NCBI RefSeq assembly: GCF_000716545.1
Contig: NZ_JNWZ01000005.1
Span: 62,001 to 126,000 of the forward strand
DNA length: 64,000 nt
Direction of reading: 5' to 3'
Source of the DNA: Kitasatospora phosalacinea
GTDB lineage: Bacteria; Actinomycetota; Actinomycetes; Streptomycetales; Streptomycetaceae
Within the stretch, counting starts at the first letter, position 1; each line of letters starts with the position of its first letter. The translations under genes and the position numbers were made by a program. Below are positions 20,710 through 29,976 of the stretch, in pieces. The notes under the pieces were generated by a model that searched no databases, was not told the origin of the DNA, and saw nothing but the letters and a program-made list of their open reading frames with translations.

Positions 20710-21291
20710 GTGGTGACGGAGCGTCGGATACCCGGGCACGCGCGGTCGGGGCTGAAGCACTGGGTGCTGGTCGCGGCGGGCTGCGCGGCCGTGGTGGGCG
20801 GGGCCCTGGGGGCCACCTCGGCGACCGGCGCGGTGACGCCCGGTCAGGCCGCCGCCGAGCCGACCGCCCGGCCGGTGCCCTCCTCCGTGCCGCCGCCGGA
20901 GGTCGACCTGACGAAGGCGCACCTGCCGCTGGACTGCGGGCCGTTCCCGGTCGCGGTCGGCCTGAAGGCCTCCGCCGTGCTGGACGGCGAGCCGGTGACC
21001 GTCGCCGCCGCGCACTGCCAGGCCGACATGGGCACCCCGCCGGACGGGGTGTTCCTGGTCGCCGCCGGGGGCGCCCCCGTCGCGCTGCTGCCCGACGCCG
21101 AGGGCCTGACCGTCACCGAGCTGGCGATCCGCAGCGACGGCTCGATCCGCGGCAGGGCCCGCGGCTACTCGTCCCCCGACGTGCCGCGCTTCTCGCCCGA
21201 CCTGCAGGTCGAACTGGTCTGGACCCGGACGGGCGGGGCGGGCGGCCCCTGGACGAAGACCGAGGCCGCCGCGCCGGTGCGCACCGCCTGA
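20710..21291 (+). CDS. Secreted or membrane-anchored protein of unknown function
   Basis: The product of about 193 residues has a short basic N-terminus, a hydrophobic segment (HWVLVAAGCAAVVGGALGATSA) that may be a signal peptide or anchor, a Pro-rich linker and a ~130-residue extracytoplasmic domain with two cysteines (LDCGPFPV, AHCQADM) that could form a disulfide. I do not recognise a named family. GTG 20710 or 20713 follows AAGGGGAG; GTG 20695 is an alternative giving five more residues. The gene is convergent with the ferredoxin gene seven bases downstream. Confidence 0.7.
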   Translation: MVTERRIPGHARSGLKHWVLVAAGCAAVVGGALGATSATGAVTPGQAAAEPTARPVPSSVPPPEVDLTKAHLPLDCGPFPVAVGLKASAVLDGEPVTVAAAHCQADMGTPPDGVFLVAAGGAPVALLPDAEGLTVTELAIRSDGSIRGRARGYSSPDVPRFSPDLQVELVWTRTGGAGGPWTKTEAAAPVRTA

Positions 21292-21298
21292 GCGGCCG

Positions 21299-21586
21299 TC
21301 AGTCCGCGTCCGGCCCGTAGACCTCGACGCCGTCCGCCGCGCGGCGGACGTGGATGCAGTCGCCCGGGCAGTCCTTGGCGGAGTCCACCACGTCCTGAAG
21401 GAGCGTCAGCGGGACGGGCACGCTCTCGCCCGGCTGCTGGCGCAACTCGTCGTCCGCGCCCTTGACGTAGGCCAGACCGTCGATGTCGAGCTCGAAGACC
21501 TCCGGCGCGTACTGCGCGCAGATGCCGTCGCCGGTGCACAGATCCTGGTCGATCCAGACTTCGAGTGCCTCGCCCGTGCCCGCCAT
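21299..21586 (-). CDS. [3Fe-4S]/[4Fe-4S]-type ferredoxin
   Basis: The product of 95 residues has the short actinobacterial ferredoxin pattern: DLCTGDGICAQYAPEVF supplies two cysteines and CPGDCIHV a third plus an extra. It carries electrons in the cytosol, commonly to cytochromes P450. The start at 21586 (MAGTGEALEV) is the first that leaves just the domain; the open frame continues to 21724 without a domain. It is divergent from arc, a placement shared with other actinomycete proteasome loci. Confidence 0.88.
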   Translation of the reverse strand: MAGTGEALEVWIDQDLCTGDGICAQYAPEVFELDIDGLAYVKGADDELRQQPGESVPVPLTLLQDVVDSAKDCPGDCIHVRRAADGVEVYGPDAD

Positions 21587-21818
21587 TGCCCCTGCCGTTT
21601 CTGCTCTCGTCGCCCCGTATTCGGGGACATTCCTGTCACGATACATCCGCTCTGCTTTGAACCGTTGAGCGGTGGGCATCTCCTCTACCAAGAGGGGAAG
21701 CACGCAGGGCGAACAACCGGACACGCCCGACCCGCCTTTCTGATCACTAAGGGGTTTACATCGCCCTGGTCCCAGGTAGGTTTGGGTCGTCCAGCTCCCC
21801 CAGGAGGAGGTGAGGACC

Positions 21819-23585
21819 GTGGCAGCCCACGACGACGAGTACGACCGCAGCGCCGGCAGGCCCGCACGGGGGTCCGACGAGGCCGCGCAGGTCTCCTACC
21901 TCGAGCAGGAGATCGCTGTCCTTCGGCGCAGGCTCGCGGATTCCCCGCGCGGATCGAGGATCCTCGAAGAGCGGATCATCGAGCTGCAGACCAGTCTGGC
22001 CGGTGTGACCGCCCAGAACGAGAGGCTCGCCGCGACCCTGCGCGAGGCCCGCGACCAGATCGTGGCCCTCAAGGAGGAGGTCGACCGGCTCGCCCAGCCG
22101 CCGGCCGGATTCGGCACCTTCCTAGAGAAGAACGAGGACGGCACCGCCGACATCTTCACCGGGGGCCGCAAGCTCCGGGTCAACGTCAGCCCCAGCGTCG
22201 AGCTGGACGAACTGCGCCGCGGCCAGGAGGTGATGCTCAACGAGGCGCTCAACGTCGTCGAGGCGATGGCGTTCGAGCGGATCGGCGAGATCGTCACCCT
22301 CAAGGAGGTGCTGGAGGGCGGCGACCGCGCGCTGGTCGTCGGCCACACCGACGAGGAGCGCGTGGTGCGGCTCGCCGAGCCGCTCCAGGGCGTCACGATC
22401 CGGGCGGGCGACGCACTGCTGCTGGAGCCCCGCTCCGGCTACGTGTACGAGGTGGTGCCCAAGTCCGAGGTCGAGGAGCTGGTCCTCGAGGAGGTCCCGG
22501 ACATCGACTACCGGCAGATCGGCGGCCTCTCCGGCCAGATCGAGCAGATCAGGGACGCGGTGGAGCTGCCCTACCTGCACGCCGAGCTGTTCAAGGAGTA
22601 CGAGCTCCGGCCGCCCAAGGGCGTCCTGCTCTACGGCCCGCCCGGCTGCGGCAAGACGCTGATCGCCAAGGCGGTGGCCAACTCGCTGGCCAAGAAGGTC
22701 GCCGAGGTGACCGGCCGGCCGCAGGGCAAGAGCTACTTCCTCAACATCAAGGGCCCCGAGCTGCTCAACAAGTACGTGGGCGAGACCGAGCGGCAGATCC
22801 GCCTGGTCTTCCAGCGGGCCCGGGAGAAGGCGAGCGAGGGCACGCCCGTCATCGTCTTCTTCGACGAGATGGAGTCGCTGTTCCGCACCCGCGGCTCCGG
22901 CGTCAGCTCGGACGTGGAGAACACCATCGTCCCGCAGCTGCTGGCGGAGATCGACGGCGTGGAGGGCCTGGAGAACGTCATCGTCATCGGCGCCTCCAAC
23001 CGCGAGGACATGATCGACCCGGCGATCCTGCGGCCCGGCCGCCTGGACGTCAAGATCAAGATCGAGCGGCCGGACGCCGAGGCGGCCAAGGACATCTTCT
23101 CCAAGTACCTCAAGGACACCCTCCCGTTCCACCCGGACGACCTCAAGGAGCACGACGGCTCGGTGTCGGTCACCGTCGCCGCCATGATCCAGTCGGTGGT
23201 CGAGCGGATGTACTCGGAGACCGAGGAGAACCGCTTCCTGGAGGTCACCTACGCCAACGGTGACAAGGAGGTCCTGTACTTCAAGGACTTCAACTCCGGC
23301 GCCATGATCCAGAACATCGTGGACCGGGCCAAGAAGATGGCCATCAAGGACTACCTCGACCACGGCCAGCGCGGTCTGCGCGTCTCCCACCTGCTCGCCG
23401 CCTGCGTGGACGAGTTCAAGGAGAACGAGGACCTGCCCAACACCACCAACCCGGACGACTGGGCCCGCATCTCCGGCAAGAAGGGCGAGCGGATCGTCTT
23501 CATCCGCACCCTCGTCACCGGCAAGCAGGGCGCCGAGTCCGGCCGTTCCATCGACACCGTCGCCAACACCGGGCAGTACCTGTAG
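21819..23585 (+). CDS. arc: Proteasomal AAA ATPase ARC (Mpa orthologue)
   Basis: The product of 588 residues forms the hexameric ring that recognises Pup-tagged proteins, unfolds them and feeds them to the 20S core. Visible parts: N-terminal coiled coil (~residues 28-85, [13 protein letters not shown]) that binds Pup, tandem OB domains, an AAA domain with Walker A GPPGCGKT (Lys279), Walker [11 protein letters not shown] and the second region of homology [20 protein letters not shown]. The C-terminal GQYL tail docks into and gates the core. GTG 21819 follows AGGAGGAGG at ideal distance. It is the first gene of the proteasome locus. Confidence 0.97.
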   Translation: MAAHDDEYDRSAGRPARGSDEAAQVSYLEQEIAVLRRRLADSPRGSRILEERIIELQTSLAGVTAQNERLAATLREARDQIVALKEEVDRLAQPPAGFGTFLEKNEDGTADIFTGGRKLRVNVSPSVELDELRRGQEVMLNEALNVVEAMAFERIGEIVTLKEVLEGGDRALVVGHTDEERVVRLAEPLQGVTIRAGDALLLEPRSGYVYEVVPKSEVEELVLEEVPDIDYRQIGGLSGQIEQIRDAVELPYLHAELFKEYELRPPKGVLLYGPPGCGKTLIAKAVANSLAKKVAEVTGRPQGKSYFLNIKGPELLNKYVGETERQIRLVFQRAREKASEGTPVIVFFDEMESLFRTRGSGVSSDVENTIVPQLLAEIDGVEGLENVIVIGASNREDMIDPAILRPGRLDVKIKIERPDAEAAKDIFSKYLKDTLPFHPDDLKEHDGSVSVTVAAMIQSVVERMYSETEENRFLEVTYANGDKEVLYFKDFNSGAMIQNIVDRAKKMAIKDYLDHGQRGLRVSHLLAACVDEFKENEDLPNTTNPDDWARISGKKGERIVFIRTLVTGKQGAESGRSIDTVANTGQYL

Positions 23586-23600
23586 CACGCGTACGACCCC

Positions 23601-23638
23601 GTCCGGCTGCGGCGCTCGGCAGGGCACCGCAGCCGGAC
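23601..23638 (+). terminator. 12-bp hairpin between arc and dop
   Basis: GTCCGGCTGCGG (23601-23612) pairs exactly with CCGCAGCCGGAC (23627-23638) across a 14-base loop. It could attenuate read-through from arc into dop. Confidence 0.5.
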
Positions 23639-23690
23639 GGCGCGTCTGCGCCGGCAGCACCCAGCAGTACCCACAGGTCAGGAGGGCCGC

Positions 23691-25202
23691 ATGACCGTAC
23701 GGCGCGTGATGGGCATCGAGACCGAGTACGGCATCTCCGTGCCCGGCCACCCCAACGCCAACGCCATGCTCACCTCGTCCCAGATCGTCAACGCGTACGC
23801 CGCGGCGATGCACCGGGCGCGCCGCGCCCGCTGGGACTTCGAGGAGGAGAACCCGCTGCGCGACGCCAGGGGCTTCGACCTGGCCCGGGACGTGGCGGAC
23901 GCCAGCCAGCTCACCGACGAGGACATCGGCCTGGCCAACGTCATCCTCACCAACGGCGCCCGGTTCTACGTCGACCACGCGCACCCCGAGTACTCCTCGC
24001 CCGAGGTCACCAACCCGCGCGACGCGGTGCTCTGGGACAAGGCCGGCGAGCGGATCATGGCGGAGGCCGCCGAGCGCGCCCTGGAGCTGCCCAACGGGCA
24101 GCGGATCCTGCTCTACAAGAACAACACCGACAACAAGGGCGCCTCCTACGGCACCCACGAGAACTACCTGATGCAGCGGGCCACCCCGTTCGCCGACATC
24201 GTCCGCCACCTCACCCCGTTCTTCGTCTCCCGCCAGGTGGTGTGCGGGGCCGGCCGGGTCGGCATCGGCCAGGAGGGCGGCGGCCACGGCTTCCAGCTCA
24301 GCCAGCGCGCCGACTACTTCGAGGTCGAGGTCGGCCTGGAGACCACGCTCAAGCGCCCCATCATCAACACCCGCGACGAGCCGCACGCCGACGCCGAGAA
24401 GTACCGCCGGCTGCACGTCATCATCGGCGACGCCAACCTGTCGGAGATCTCCACCTACCTCAAGCTCGGCACCACCGCACTGGTGCTGTCGATGATCGAG
24501 GACGGCTTCATCGCCGTCGACCTCGCCGTCGACCAGCCCGTGCGCACCCTGCACCGGGTCTCCCACGACCCCGACCTCAAGCAGCTGGTCCAGCTGCGCA
24601 GCGGCCGCCGGCTGACCGCCGTCCAGCTCCAGATGGAGTACTGCGAGCTGGCCCGCAAGTACGTCGAGGACCGCCACGGACAGGACGCCGACGACCAGAC
24701 CATGGACGTACTGGCCCGCTGGGAGGACGTGCTGGGCCGCCTGGAGCGCGACCCGATGAGCCTGTCCCGGCAGCTCGACTGGGTCGCCAAGAAGGAGCTC
24801 CTGGAGGGCTACCGGCAGCGGGACGGCCTGGAGTGGGACAGCCCCCGCCTCCAGCTGGTCGACCTCCAGTACAGCGACGTGCGGGCCGACAAGGGCCTGT
24901 ACAACCGGCTGGCGGCGCGCGGCCGGTTCGAGCGGCTGTTCACCGACGACGAGGTGCGCCGTGCCGCCACCAGCCCCCCGGACGACACCAGGGCGTACTT
25001 CCGCGGCCGCTGCCTGGAGCAGTACGCCGACCACGTGGCCGCGGCCTCCTGGGACTCCGTCATCTTCGACCTGCCCGGCCACGACAGCCTCCAGCGCGTC
25101 CCGACCATGGAGCCGCTGCGCGGCACCCGGGAGCACGTCAAGGAGCTGCTCGACCGGTGCCGCACCGCCGAGGACCTGGTGCGCGTCCTCTCCGGCGGGT
25201 AA
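23691..25202 (+). CDS. dop: Pup deamidase/depupylase Dop
   Basis: The product of 503 residues belongs to the glutamine-synthetase-like Pup-enzyme family. It opens with [20 protein letters not shown], the Dop hallmark (Glu for Mg-ATP binding), and contains the Dop-loop region around residues 40-60 ([17 protein letters not shown]) absent from the ligase PafA, as well as [11 protein letters not shown] shared with PafA. Dop removes Pup from tagged proteins and deamidates Pup when it ends in Gln. ATG 23691 follows CAGGAGGG. Because Pup here already ends in Glu, the depupylase role should dominate. Confidence 0.96.
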   Translation: MTVRRVMGIETEYGISVPGHPNANAMLTSSQIVNAYAAAMHRARRARWDFEEENPLRDARGFDLARDVADASQLTDEDIGLANVILTNGARFYVDHAHPEYSSPEVTNPRDAVLWDKAGERIMAEAAERALELPNGQRILLYKNNTDNKGASYGTHENYLMQRATPFADIVRHLTPFFVSRQVVCGAGRVGIGQEGGGHGFQLSQRADYFEVEVGLETTLKRPIINTRDEPHADAEKYRRLHVIIGDANLSEISTYLKLGTTALVLSMIEDGFIAVDLAVDQPVRTLHRVSHDPDLKQLVQLRSGRRLTAVQLQMEYCELARKYVEDRHGQDADDQTMDVLARWEDVLGRLERDPMSLSRQLDWVAKKELLEGYRQRDGLEWDSPRLQLVDLQYSDVRADKGLYNRLAARGRFERLFTDDEVRRAATSPPDDTRAYFRGRCLEQYADHVAAASWDSVIFDLPGHDSLQRVPTMEPLRGTREHVKELLDRCRTAEDLVRVLSGG

Positions 25203-25299
25203 CTTTTCGATCACCGGGGGTGAACATTTCCCCGACGGGGAATCATTCCGGTGAGCAGCCAGCGTTGAACGAGAACACCGAACGAGCGGGGTGAGGAAA

Positions 25300-25518
25300 A
25301 TGGCGGACAAGGACACCGGCGGCGGCCAGCAGCGGGCAAACCGCTCCTCCGAGGAGGCCGAGGAGCAGGCCGCGGAAACTCAGGCTTCGGACGACCTCAA
25401 GGAGCGCCAGGAAAAGCTCAGCGACGACGTCGACTCGGTGCTCGACGAAATCGACGAGGTGCTGGAATCCAACGCGGAGGATTTCGTGCGCGGATTCGTC
25501 CAGAAGGGCGGCGAGTGA
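25300..25518 (+). CDS. pup: Prokaryotic ubiquitin-like protein Pup
   Basis: The product of 72 residues is the small disordered tag that is ligated to lysines of target proteins. The conserved central helix [20 protein letters not shown] binds ARC's coiled coil, and the C-terminus is FVQKGGE. The final residue is encoded as Glu (GAG before TGA), so PafA could use it directly without deamidation. ATG 25300 follows GGGGTGAGG; the in-frame GTG at 25291 overlaps that ribosome-binding site and is unlikely. It lies 97 bp after dop. Confidence 0.96.
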   Translation: MADKDTGGGQQRANRSSEEAEEQAAETQASDDLKERQEKLSDDVDSVLDEIDEVLESNAEDFVRGFVQKGGE

Positions 25519-25562
25519 GGAGGGGGAACCCCCTCCTCCACCGAGAACGGCACCACGAGCGC

Positions 25563-25589
25563 CGCAGGTGTGCCCTGAGCGCGCCTGCG
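25563..25589 (+). terminator. Hairpin between pup and prcB
   Basis: CGCAGGTGTGC and GCGCGCCTGCG form an 11-bp stem with two G-U pairs and a 5-base loop. A second stem, GAGGAGGGGG/CCCCCTCCTC (25517-25538), overlaps the pup stop codon. Together they probably end or process the abundant pup transcript. Confidence 0.5.
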
Positions 25590-25610
25590 GCCTCGCGTTC
25601 CCGCAAGCTC

Positions 25611-25652
25611 CTGTGCACAGCGGGTGGAACCGGACCCCGAAGCGGGTAGGGT
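25611..25652 (+). promoter_or_regulatory. Candidate prcBA promoter with adjacent palindrome
   Basis: The perfect 10-bp palindrome CTGTGCACAG (25611-25620) lies just before TGGAAC (25625-25630) and, 16 bp further, TAGGGT (25647-25652), which resemble -35 and -10 boxes. This would start a transcript about 40 bases before prcB. The palindrome may be a regulator site; no experimental parallel is known to me. Confidence 0.4.
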
Positions 25653-25697
25653 CCGGGGCACCAAGCAACTTTCGATCTTCGATCCGGAAGGACACGT

Positions 25698-26543
25698 GTG
25701 GAAGCCAACCTCAGTGGCACCGGGCGTCTGCCGGCCGCCTTCCTCACCCCCGGCTCCTCCTCGTTCCTCGACTTCCTCGACAGCCACGCGCCGCAGCTGC
25801 TCCCCGGCCGGCGCGCCCTCCCCGAGGGGATGACGGTCGAGGCGCCGCACGGCACCACCATCGTCTCCGCGGTGTTCGACGGCGGCGTGGTGCTGGCCGG
25901 CGACCGCCGCGCCACGATGGGCAACGTCATCGCCCAGCGGGACATCGAGAAGGTCTTCCCGGCGGACGAGTACAGCGCCGTCGGCATCGCCGGCACGGCC
26001 GGCCTCGCGGTCGAGATGGTCCGGCTGTTCCAGCTGGAGCTGGAGCACTACGAGAAGATCGAGGGCGCCGTGCTCTCGTTCGAGGGCAAGGCGAACCGGC
26101 TCACCACGATGATCCGTTCCAACCTGGCGATGGCCATGCAGGGCCTCGCGGTCGTCCCGGTCTTCGCCGGCTACGACCTCGACCTCGGCCGCGGCCGGAT
26201 CTTCACCTACGACGTCACCGGCGGCCGCTCCGAGGAGCGGGCCGGCTTCGCCGCCACCGGCTCCGGCTCGGTGTTCGCCCGCGGCTCGATGAAGAAGCTC
26301 TACCGGGAGGGGCTGACCGGCGAGGAGGCCGCCACCCTCGCCGTCCAGGCGCTGTACGACGCCGCCGACGACGACTCCGCGACCGGGGGGCCCGACCTGG
26401 CCCGCAAGATCTTCCCGATCGTCACGCTGATCACCGAGGACGGCTTCCGCCGGCTCACCGAGGAGGAGGTCTCCGCGATCGCGATCTCCATCACCGACCA
26501 GCGCCGCGAGCACCCGAACGGCCCGCAGGCCCCGCTCCTCTGA
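25698..26543 (+). CDS. prcB: 20S proteasome beta subunit (catalytic)
   Basis: The product of 281 residues is an N-terminal nucleophile hydrolase. A 52-residue propeptide is removed at HG|TTIVS, exposing catalytic Thr53. Conserved Asp and Lys of the site are in [11 protein letters not shown] and [10 protein letters not shown]. Fourteen copies form the inner rings of the proteolytic chamber. The GTG start at 25698 follows GGAAGGACAC. It is followed 32 bp later by prcA in one operon. Confidence 0.97.
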   Translation: MEANLSGTGRLPAAFLTPGSSSFLDFLDSHAPQLLPGRRALPEGMTVEAPHGTTIVSAVFDGGVVLAGDRRATMGNVIAQRDIEKVFPADEYSAVGIAGTAGLAVEMVRLFQLELEHYEKIEGAVLSFEGKANRLTTMIRSNLAMAMQGLAVVPVFAGYDLDLGRGRIFTYDVTGGRSEERAGFAATGSGSVFARGSMKKLYREGLTGEEAATLAVQALYDAADDDSATGGPDLARKIFPIVTLITEDGFRRLTEEEVSAIAISITDQRREHPNGPQAPLL

Positions 26544-26575
26544 GTCCGCCCCAACCACCCGAAGGGAGACCGGCG

Positions 26576-27328
26576 GTGTCCACGCCGTTCTACGTCTCGC
26601 CCCAGCAGGCCATGGCGGACCGCGCGGAGTACGCCCGCAAGGGCATCGCCCGCGGCCGAAGCGTGGTCGTGCTCACCTACGCCGACGGCATCGTCTTCGT
26701 CGCGGAGAACACCTCCCGCGCCCTGCACAAGGTCTCCGAGATCTACGACAAGATCGCCTTCGCCGCGGTCGGCCGCTACAACGAGTTCGAGAACCTGCGC
26801 ATCGGCGGCGTCCGCTACGCCGACCTGCGCGGCTACTCCTACGACCGGGCCGACGTCACCGCCCGCGGCCTGGCCAACGTCTACGCGCAGACCCTCGGCA
26901 CCATCTTCTCCTCGGTCGGGGAGAAGCCCTACGAGGTCGAACTGATCGTCGCCGAGGTCGGCCGCGCCGCCGCCGACGACCAGATCTACCGGCTCACCCC
27001 CGACGGCTCGGTGGTGGACGAGAAGAACGCCGTGGTGGTCGGCGGCAACGCCGACTCCATCGGCAACTACCTCGGCCAGCGCCACCGCGCCGGCCTGAGC
27101 CTCGCGGAGGCGCTCAAGCTGGCGGTCGACGGCCTGGCCCGCGACCCCAACGGCGGCACCCCCCGCGCCCTGACGCCCGAGCAGTTGGAGGTCGCCGTCC
27201 TCGACCGCCAGCGCCCCCAGAAGCGGAAGTTCAAGCGCATCCTGGGCGGCCAGCTGGCCCGGCTGCTCAGCGGCGACGAGTCGGCGGCCGCCGAGGACGG
27301 TAGCGACGGGAGCGCCGACACCGAATGA
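26576..27328 (+). CDS. prcA: 20S proteasome alpha subunit
   Basis: The product of 250 residues forms the outer rings and substrate gate of the core particle. [22 protein letters not shown] at the N-terminus is shown here by its core [16 protein letters not shown], the alpha-type H0 helix and gate segment. The proteasome fold follows ([19 protein letters not shown]). The acidic Ser/Ala/Asp-rich C-terminal tail is typical of actinobacteria. GTG 26576 follows GAAGGGAGA. It lacks a propeptide Thr, as expected for a non-catalytic subunit. Confidence 0.96.
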   Translation: MSTPFYVSPQQAMADRAEYARKGIARGRSVVVLTYADGIVFVAENTSRALHKVSEIYDKIAFAAVGRYNEFENLRIGGVRYADLRGYSYDRADVTARGLANVYAQTLGTIFSSVGEKPYEVELIVAEVGRAAADDQIYRLTPDGSVVDEKNAVVVGGNADSIGNYLGQRHRAGLSLAEALKLAVDGLARDPNGGTPRALTPEQLEVAVLDRQRPQKRKFKRILGGQLARLLSGDESAAAEDGSDGSADTE

Positions 27329-27425
27329 CCGGCCCGGGCGGCCCGCCCGACGCGGCGGGCCGCCCGCCCGGTCCACCACCGCCACCGAGGGGTTCCACCG
27401 AGCTTCGAACAGAGAAGAGTCGCAC

Positions 27426-28787
27426 ATGGACCGCCGAATTTTCGGGCTGGAGAACGAGTACGGAGTCACCTGCACCTTCCGGGGGCAGCGCCGGCTGTCG
27501 CCGGACGAGGTCGCCCGCTACCTCTTCCGCCGGGTCGTCTCCTGGGGCCGCAGCAGCAACGTCTTCCTGAAGAACGGCGCCCGCCTCTACCTCGACGTCG
27601 GCTCCCACCCCGAGTACGCGACCCCCGAGTGCGACGACGTCACCGAGCTGGTCACCCACGACAAGTCCGGCGAGCGGATCCTCGAGGGCCTGCTGGTGGA
27701 CGCCGAGCGGCGGCTGCACGAGGAGGGCATCGCCGGCGACGTCTACCTGTTCAAGAACAACACCGACTCGGCCGGCAACTCCTACGGCTGCCACGAGAAC
27801 TACCTGGTGGCCCGGCACGGCGAGTTCTCCCGGCTGGCGGACGTGCTGATCCCGTTCCTGGTGACGCGGCAGCTGATCTGCGGCGCCGGCAAGGTGCTGC
27901 AGACCCCGCGCGGCGCGGTCTACTGCGTCAGCCAGCGCGCCGAGCACATCTGGGAGGGCGTCAGCTCCGCCACCACCCGCTCCCGCCCGATCATCAACAC
28001 CCGGGACGAGCCGCACGCCGACGCCGAGCGCTACCGGCGGCTGCACGTCATCGTCGGCGACTCCAACATGTCGGAGACCACCACGCTGCTCAAGGTCGGC
28101 GCCACCGACCTGGTGCTGCGGCTGATCGAGGCCGGCGTGGTGATGCGCGACCTGACGCTGGAGAACCCGATCCGGGCGATCCGCGAGGTCAGCCACGACC
28201 TGACCGGCACCCACCAGGTCCGCCTCGCCAACGGCCGGGAGGCCTCCGCCCTGGAGATCCAGGAGGAGTACTACACCAAGGCGCTGGAGTTCGCCGACCG
28301 CAAGGGCCTCAACGAGGGCACCGTGGCCCGGGTGCTGGACCTGTGGGGCCGCACCCTGGAGGCGGTGCGCAGCGAGGACCTGGCCAAGGTCGGCACCGAG
28401 ATCGACTGGATCATGAAGTACCAGCTGATCGAGAAGTACCGGGCCAAGCACCAGATGACCATGTCCAACCCGCGGGTCGCCCAGATCGACCTCGCCTACC
28501 ACGACATCCACCGCCGCCGCGGCCTGTTCTACCTGCTGCAGAAGAACGGCCAGGCCAAGCGGGTCACCACCGACCTGCTGACCTTCCAGGGCAAGTCGGT
28601 GCCCCCGCAGACCACCAGGGCCCGGCTGCGCGGCGACTTCATCCGCCGCGCCCAGGAGCAGCGCCGCGACTTCACCGTCGACTGGGTGCACCTCAAGCTG
28701 AACGACCAGGCGCAGCGCACCGTGCTGTGCAAGGACCCGTTCCGCTCGGTCGACGAGCGGGTGGAGAAGCTGATCGCCGGCATGTGA
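27426..28787 (+). CDS. pafA: Pup-protein ligase PafA
   Basis: The product of 453 residues joins the C-terminal Glu side chain of Pup to lysines of target proteins with ATP hydrolysis. The start [18 protein letters not shown] carries the conserved Glu-x-Glu metal/ATP residues; [19 protein letters not shown] and [14 protein letters not shown] are family signatures shared with Dop. The Dop-specific loop is absent. It lies 97 bp after prcA and ends before a strong hairpin, so it closes the core proteasome operon. Confidence 0.97.
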   Translation: MDRRIFGLENEYGVTCTFRGQRRLSPDEVARYLFRRVVSWGRSSNVFLKNGARLYLDVGSHPEYATPECDDVTELVTHDKSGERILEGLLVDAERRLHEEGIAGDVYLFKNNTDSAGNSYGCHENYLVARHGEFSRLADVLIPFLVTRQLICGAGKVLQTPRGAVYCVSQRAEHIWEGVSSATTRSRPIINTRDEPHADAERYRRLHVIVGDSNMSETTTLLKVGATDLVLRLIEAGVVMRDLTLENPIRAIREVSHDLTGTHQVRLANGREASALEIQEEYYTKALEFADRKGLNEGTVARVLDLWGRTLEAVRSEDLAKVGTEIDWIMKYQLIEKYRAKHQMTMSNPRVAQIDLAYHDIHRRRGLFYLLQKNGQAKRVTTDLLTFQGKSVPPQTTRARLRGDFIRRAQEQRRDFTVDWVHLKLNDQAQRTVLCKDPFRSVDERVEKLIAGM

Positions 28788-28803
28788 ACGGCCGGCTCCG
28801 CAC

Positions 28804-28840
28804 GGTCCGTCGGGGGCGCGCCGAGCGCCTCCGACGGACC
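28804..28840 (+). terminator. 16-bp hairpin terminator after pafA
   Basis: The arms 28804-28819 and 28825-28840 pair over 16 bp with a single G-U, around the loop GCCGA, 16 bases after the pafA stop. Confidence 0.75.
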
Positions 28841-28855
28841 GGACGAATCGGGTCA

Positions 28856-28861
28856 TAGGCT
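28856..28861 (+). promoter_or_regulatory. -10 element TAGGCT before the lipoprotein FKBP gene (probable leaderless start)
   Basis: TAGGCT ends six bases before ATG 28868 and lies just after the pafA terminator. There is no Shine-Dalgarno sequence, consistent with a leaderless mRNA. Confidence 0.5.
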
Positions 28862-28867
28862 GACGCC

Positions 28868-29863
28868 ATGCGTCGAACCGCCTGCCTGCTCACCGTTCCC
28901 CTGACCGTCGCACTGCTCGCCGGGTGCAGCAGTTCGGGCGGCTCGGGGAAGTCCACCGCGACGACGCCCCCGGCCGCCTCGGCCTCCGCCGTCGCGGTGC
29001 CGAGCCCGGTGGCGTCCGCCTCGCCGATGCCGTCCGTCAGCGGCGAGTTCGGCTCGAAGGCGACGATCACGCTGCCCTCCGAGCAGCCCGGCGGCCAGTT
29101 CGTGGTGAGCGTCGTGAGCGAGGGCTCCGGGCCGGAGGTCAAGAAGGACGACTGGGTGACCGTCAACTACACGGTCAAGGACTGGACCAGCGGCAAGGAC
29201 CTGTCCAGCTCCTACGACGACAAGGGCAAGCCGCAGCTCTACCAGGCGGGCACCGGGCAGCTGGTGCCCGCCTTCGACCAGAGCGTGGTCGGCAAGAAGA
29301 CCGGCTCCCGGCTGCTGGTGGTGGCCCCGCCGGCGGCCGGGTTCGGCAGCCAGGGCTCGACCGCGCTGGGCGTCGGCAAGGACGACACCGTGGTGTTCGT
29401 GCTGGACGTGGTGGGCACCGTCGCGCCGGACACCACCATCCCCGGGGACATCGTCCAGCCGCCCGCGAACGCCCCGCAGGTGAAGGACAACGGCAAGGCC
29501 GCGCCGACCATCACCGTCCCCTCCGGCCAGCAGCCGCCCGCCGACCTGCAGCAGTACGTGCTGGTCAAGGGCACCGGCCCGGAGGTGCAGAGCGGGCAGA
29601 CGCTGCTGGTCCAGTACACCGGCGTGGTCTGGGCGGACGGCAAGGAGTTCGACTCCTCGTGGAACCACGGCGGGGCGCAGCCCATGCAGGTGGGCACCGG
29701 CAGCCTGATCAAGGGCTGGGACCAGGGACTGGTCGGCAAGAACGTCGGCAGCCGGGTGATGCTGGTGGTGCCGCCCTCGCTGGGCTACGGCGACCAGGCC
29801 AGCGGGTCGATCCCGGCGAACTCCACCCTGGTGTTCGTGATCGACATCCTGGAAGCAGTCTGA
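28868..29863 (+). CDS. FKBP-type peptidyl-prolyl isomerase, tandem-domain lipoprotein
   Basis: The product of 331 residues begins with a lipoprotein signal ending LLAGC, then a Ser/Ala/Pro linker. Two FKBP domains follow: residues ~95-185 (degenerate, DWVTVNYTVKDW...VVFVLDV) and ~235-330 (canonical, LVQYTGVVWADGKEFDSSW...STLVFVIDIL). It would catalyse cis-trans isomerisation of Xaa-Pro bonds in extracytoplasmic protein folding. It is the first of three FKBP genes in a row, and the next encodes a similar two-domain membrane form. Confidence 0.92.
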   Translation: MRRTACLLTVPLTVALLAGCSSSGGSGKSTATTPPAASASAVAVPSPVASASPMPSVSGEFGSKATITLPSEQPGGQFVVSVVSEGSGPEVKKDDWVTVNYTVKDWTSGKDLSSSYDDKGKPQLYQAGTGQLVPAFDQSVVGKKTGSRLLVVAPPAAGFGSQGSTALGVGKDDTVVFVLDVVGTVAPDTTIPGDIVQPPANAPQVKDNGKAAPTITVPSGQQPPADLQQYVLVKGTGPEVQSGQTLLVQYTGVVWADGKEFDSSWNHGGAQPMQVGTGSLIKGWDQGLVGKNVGSRVMLVVPPSLGYGDQASGSIPANSTLVFVIDILEAV

Positions 29864-29976
29864 GAACCGCCTGACAGCGGGGCGCGGACCGGACTGAACG
29901 GCTCTCATGCCGACCTGACATACTGCTGCCCCGCACCAGTGGTACACGCGTCGTCGGGCGAGTCGAATGGGGAGTC

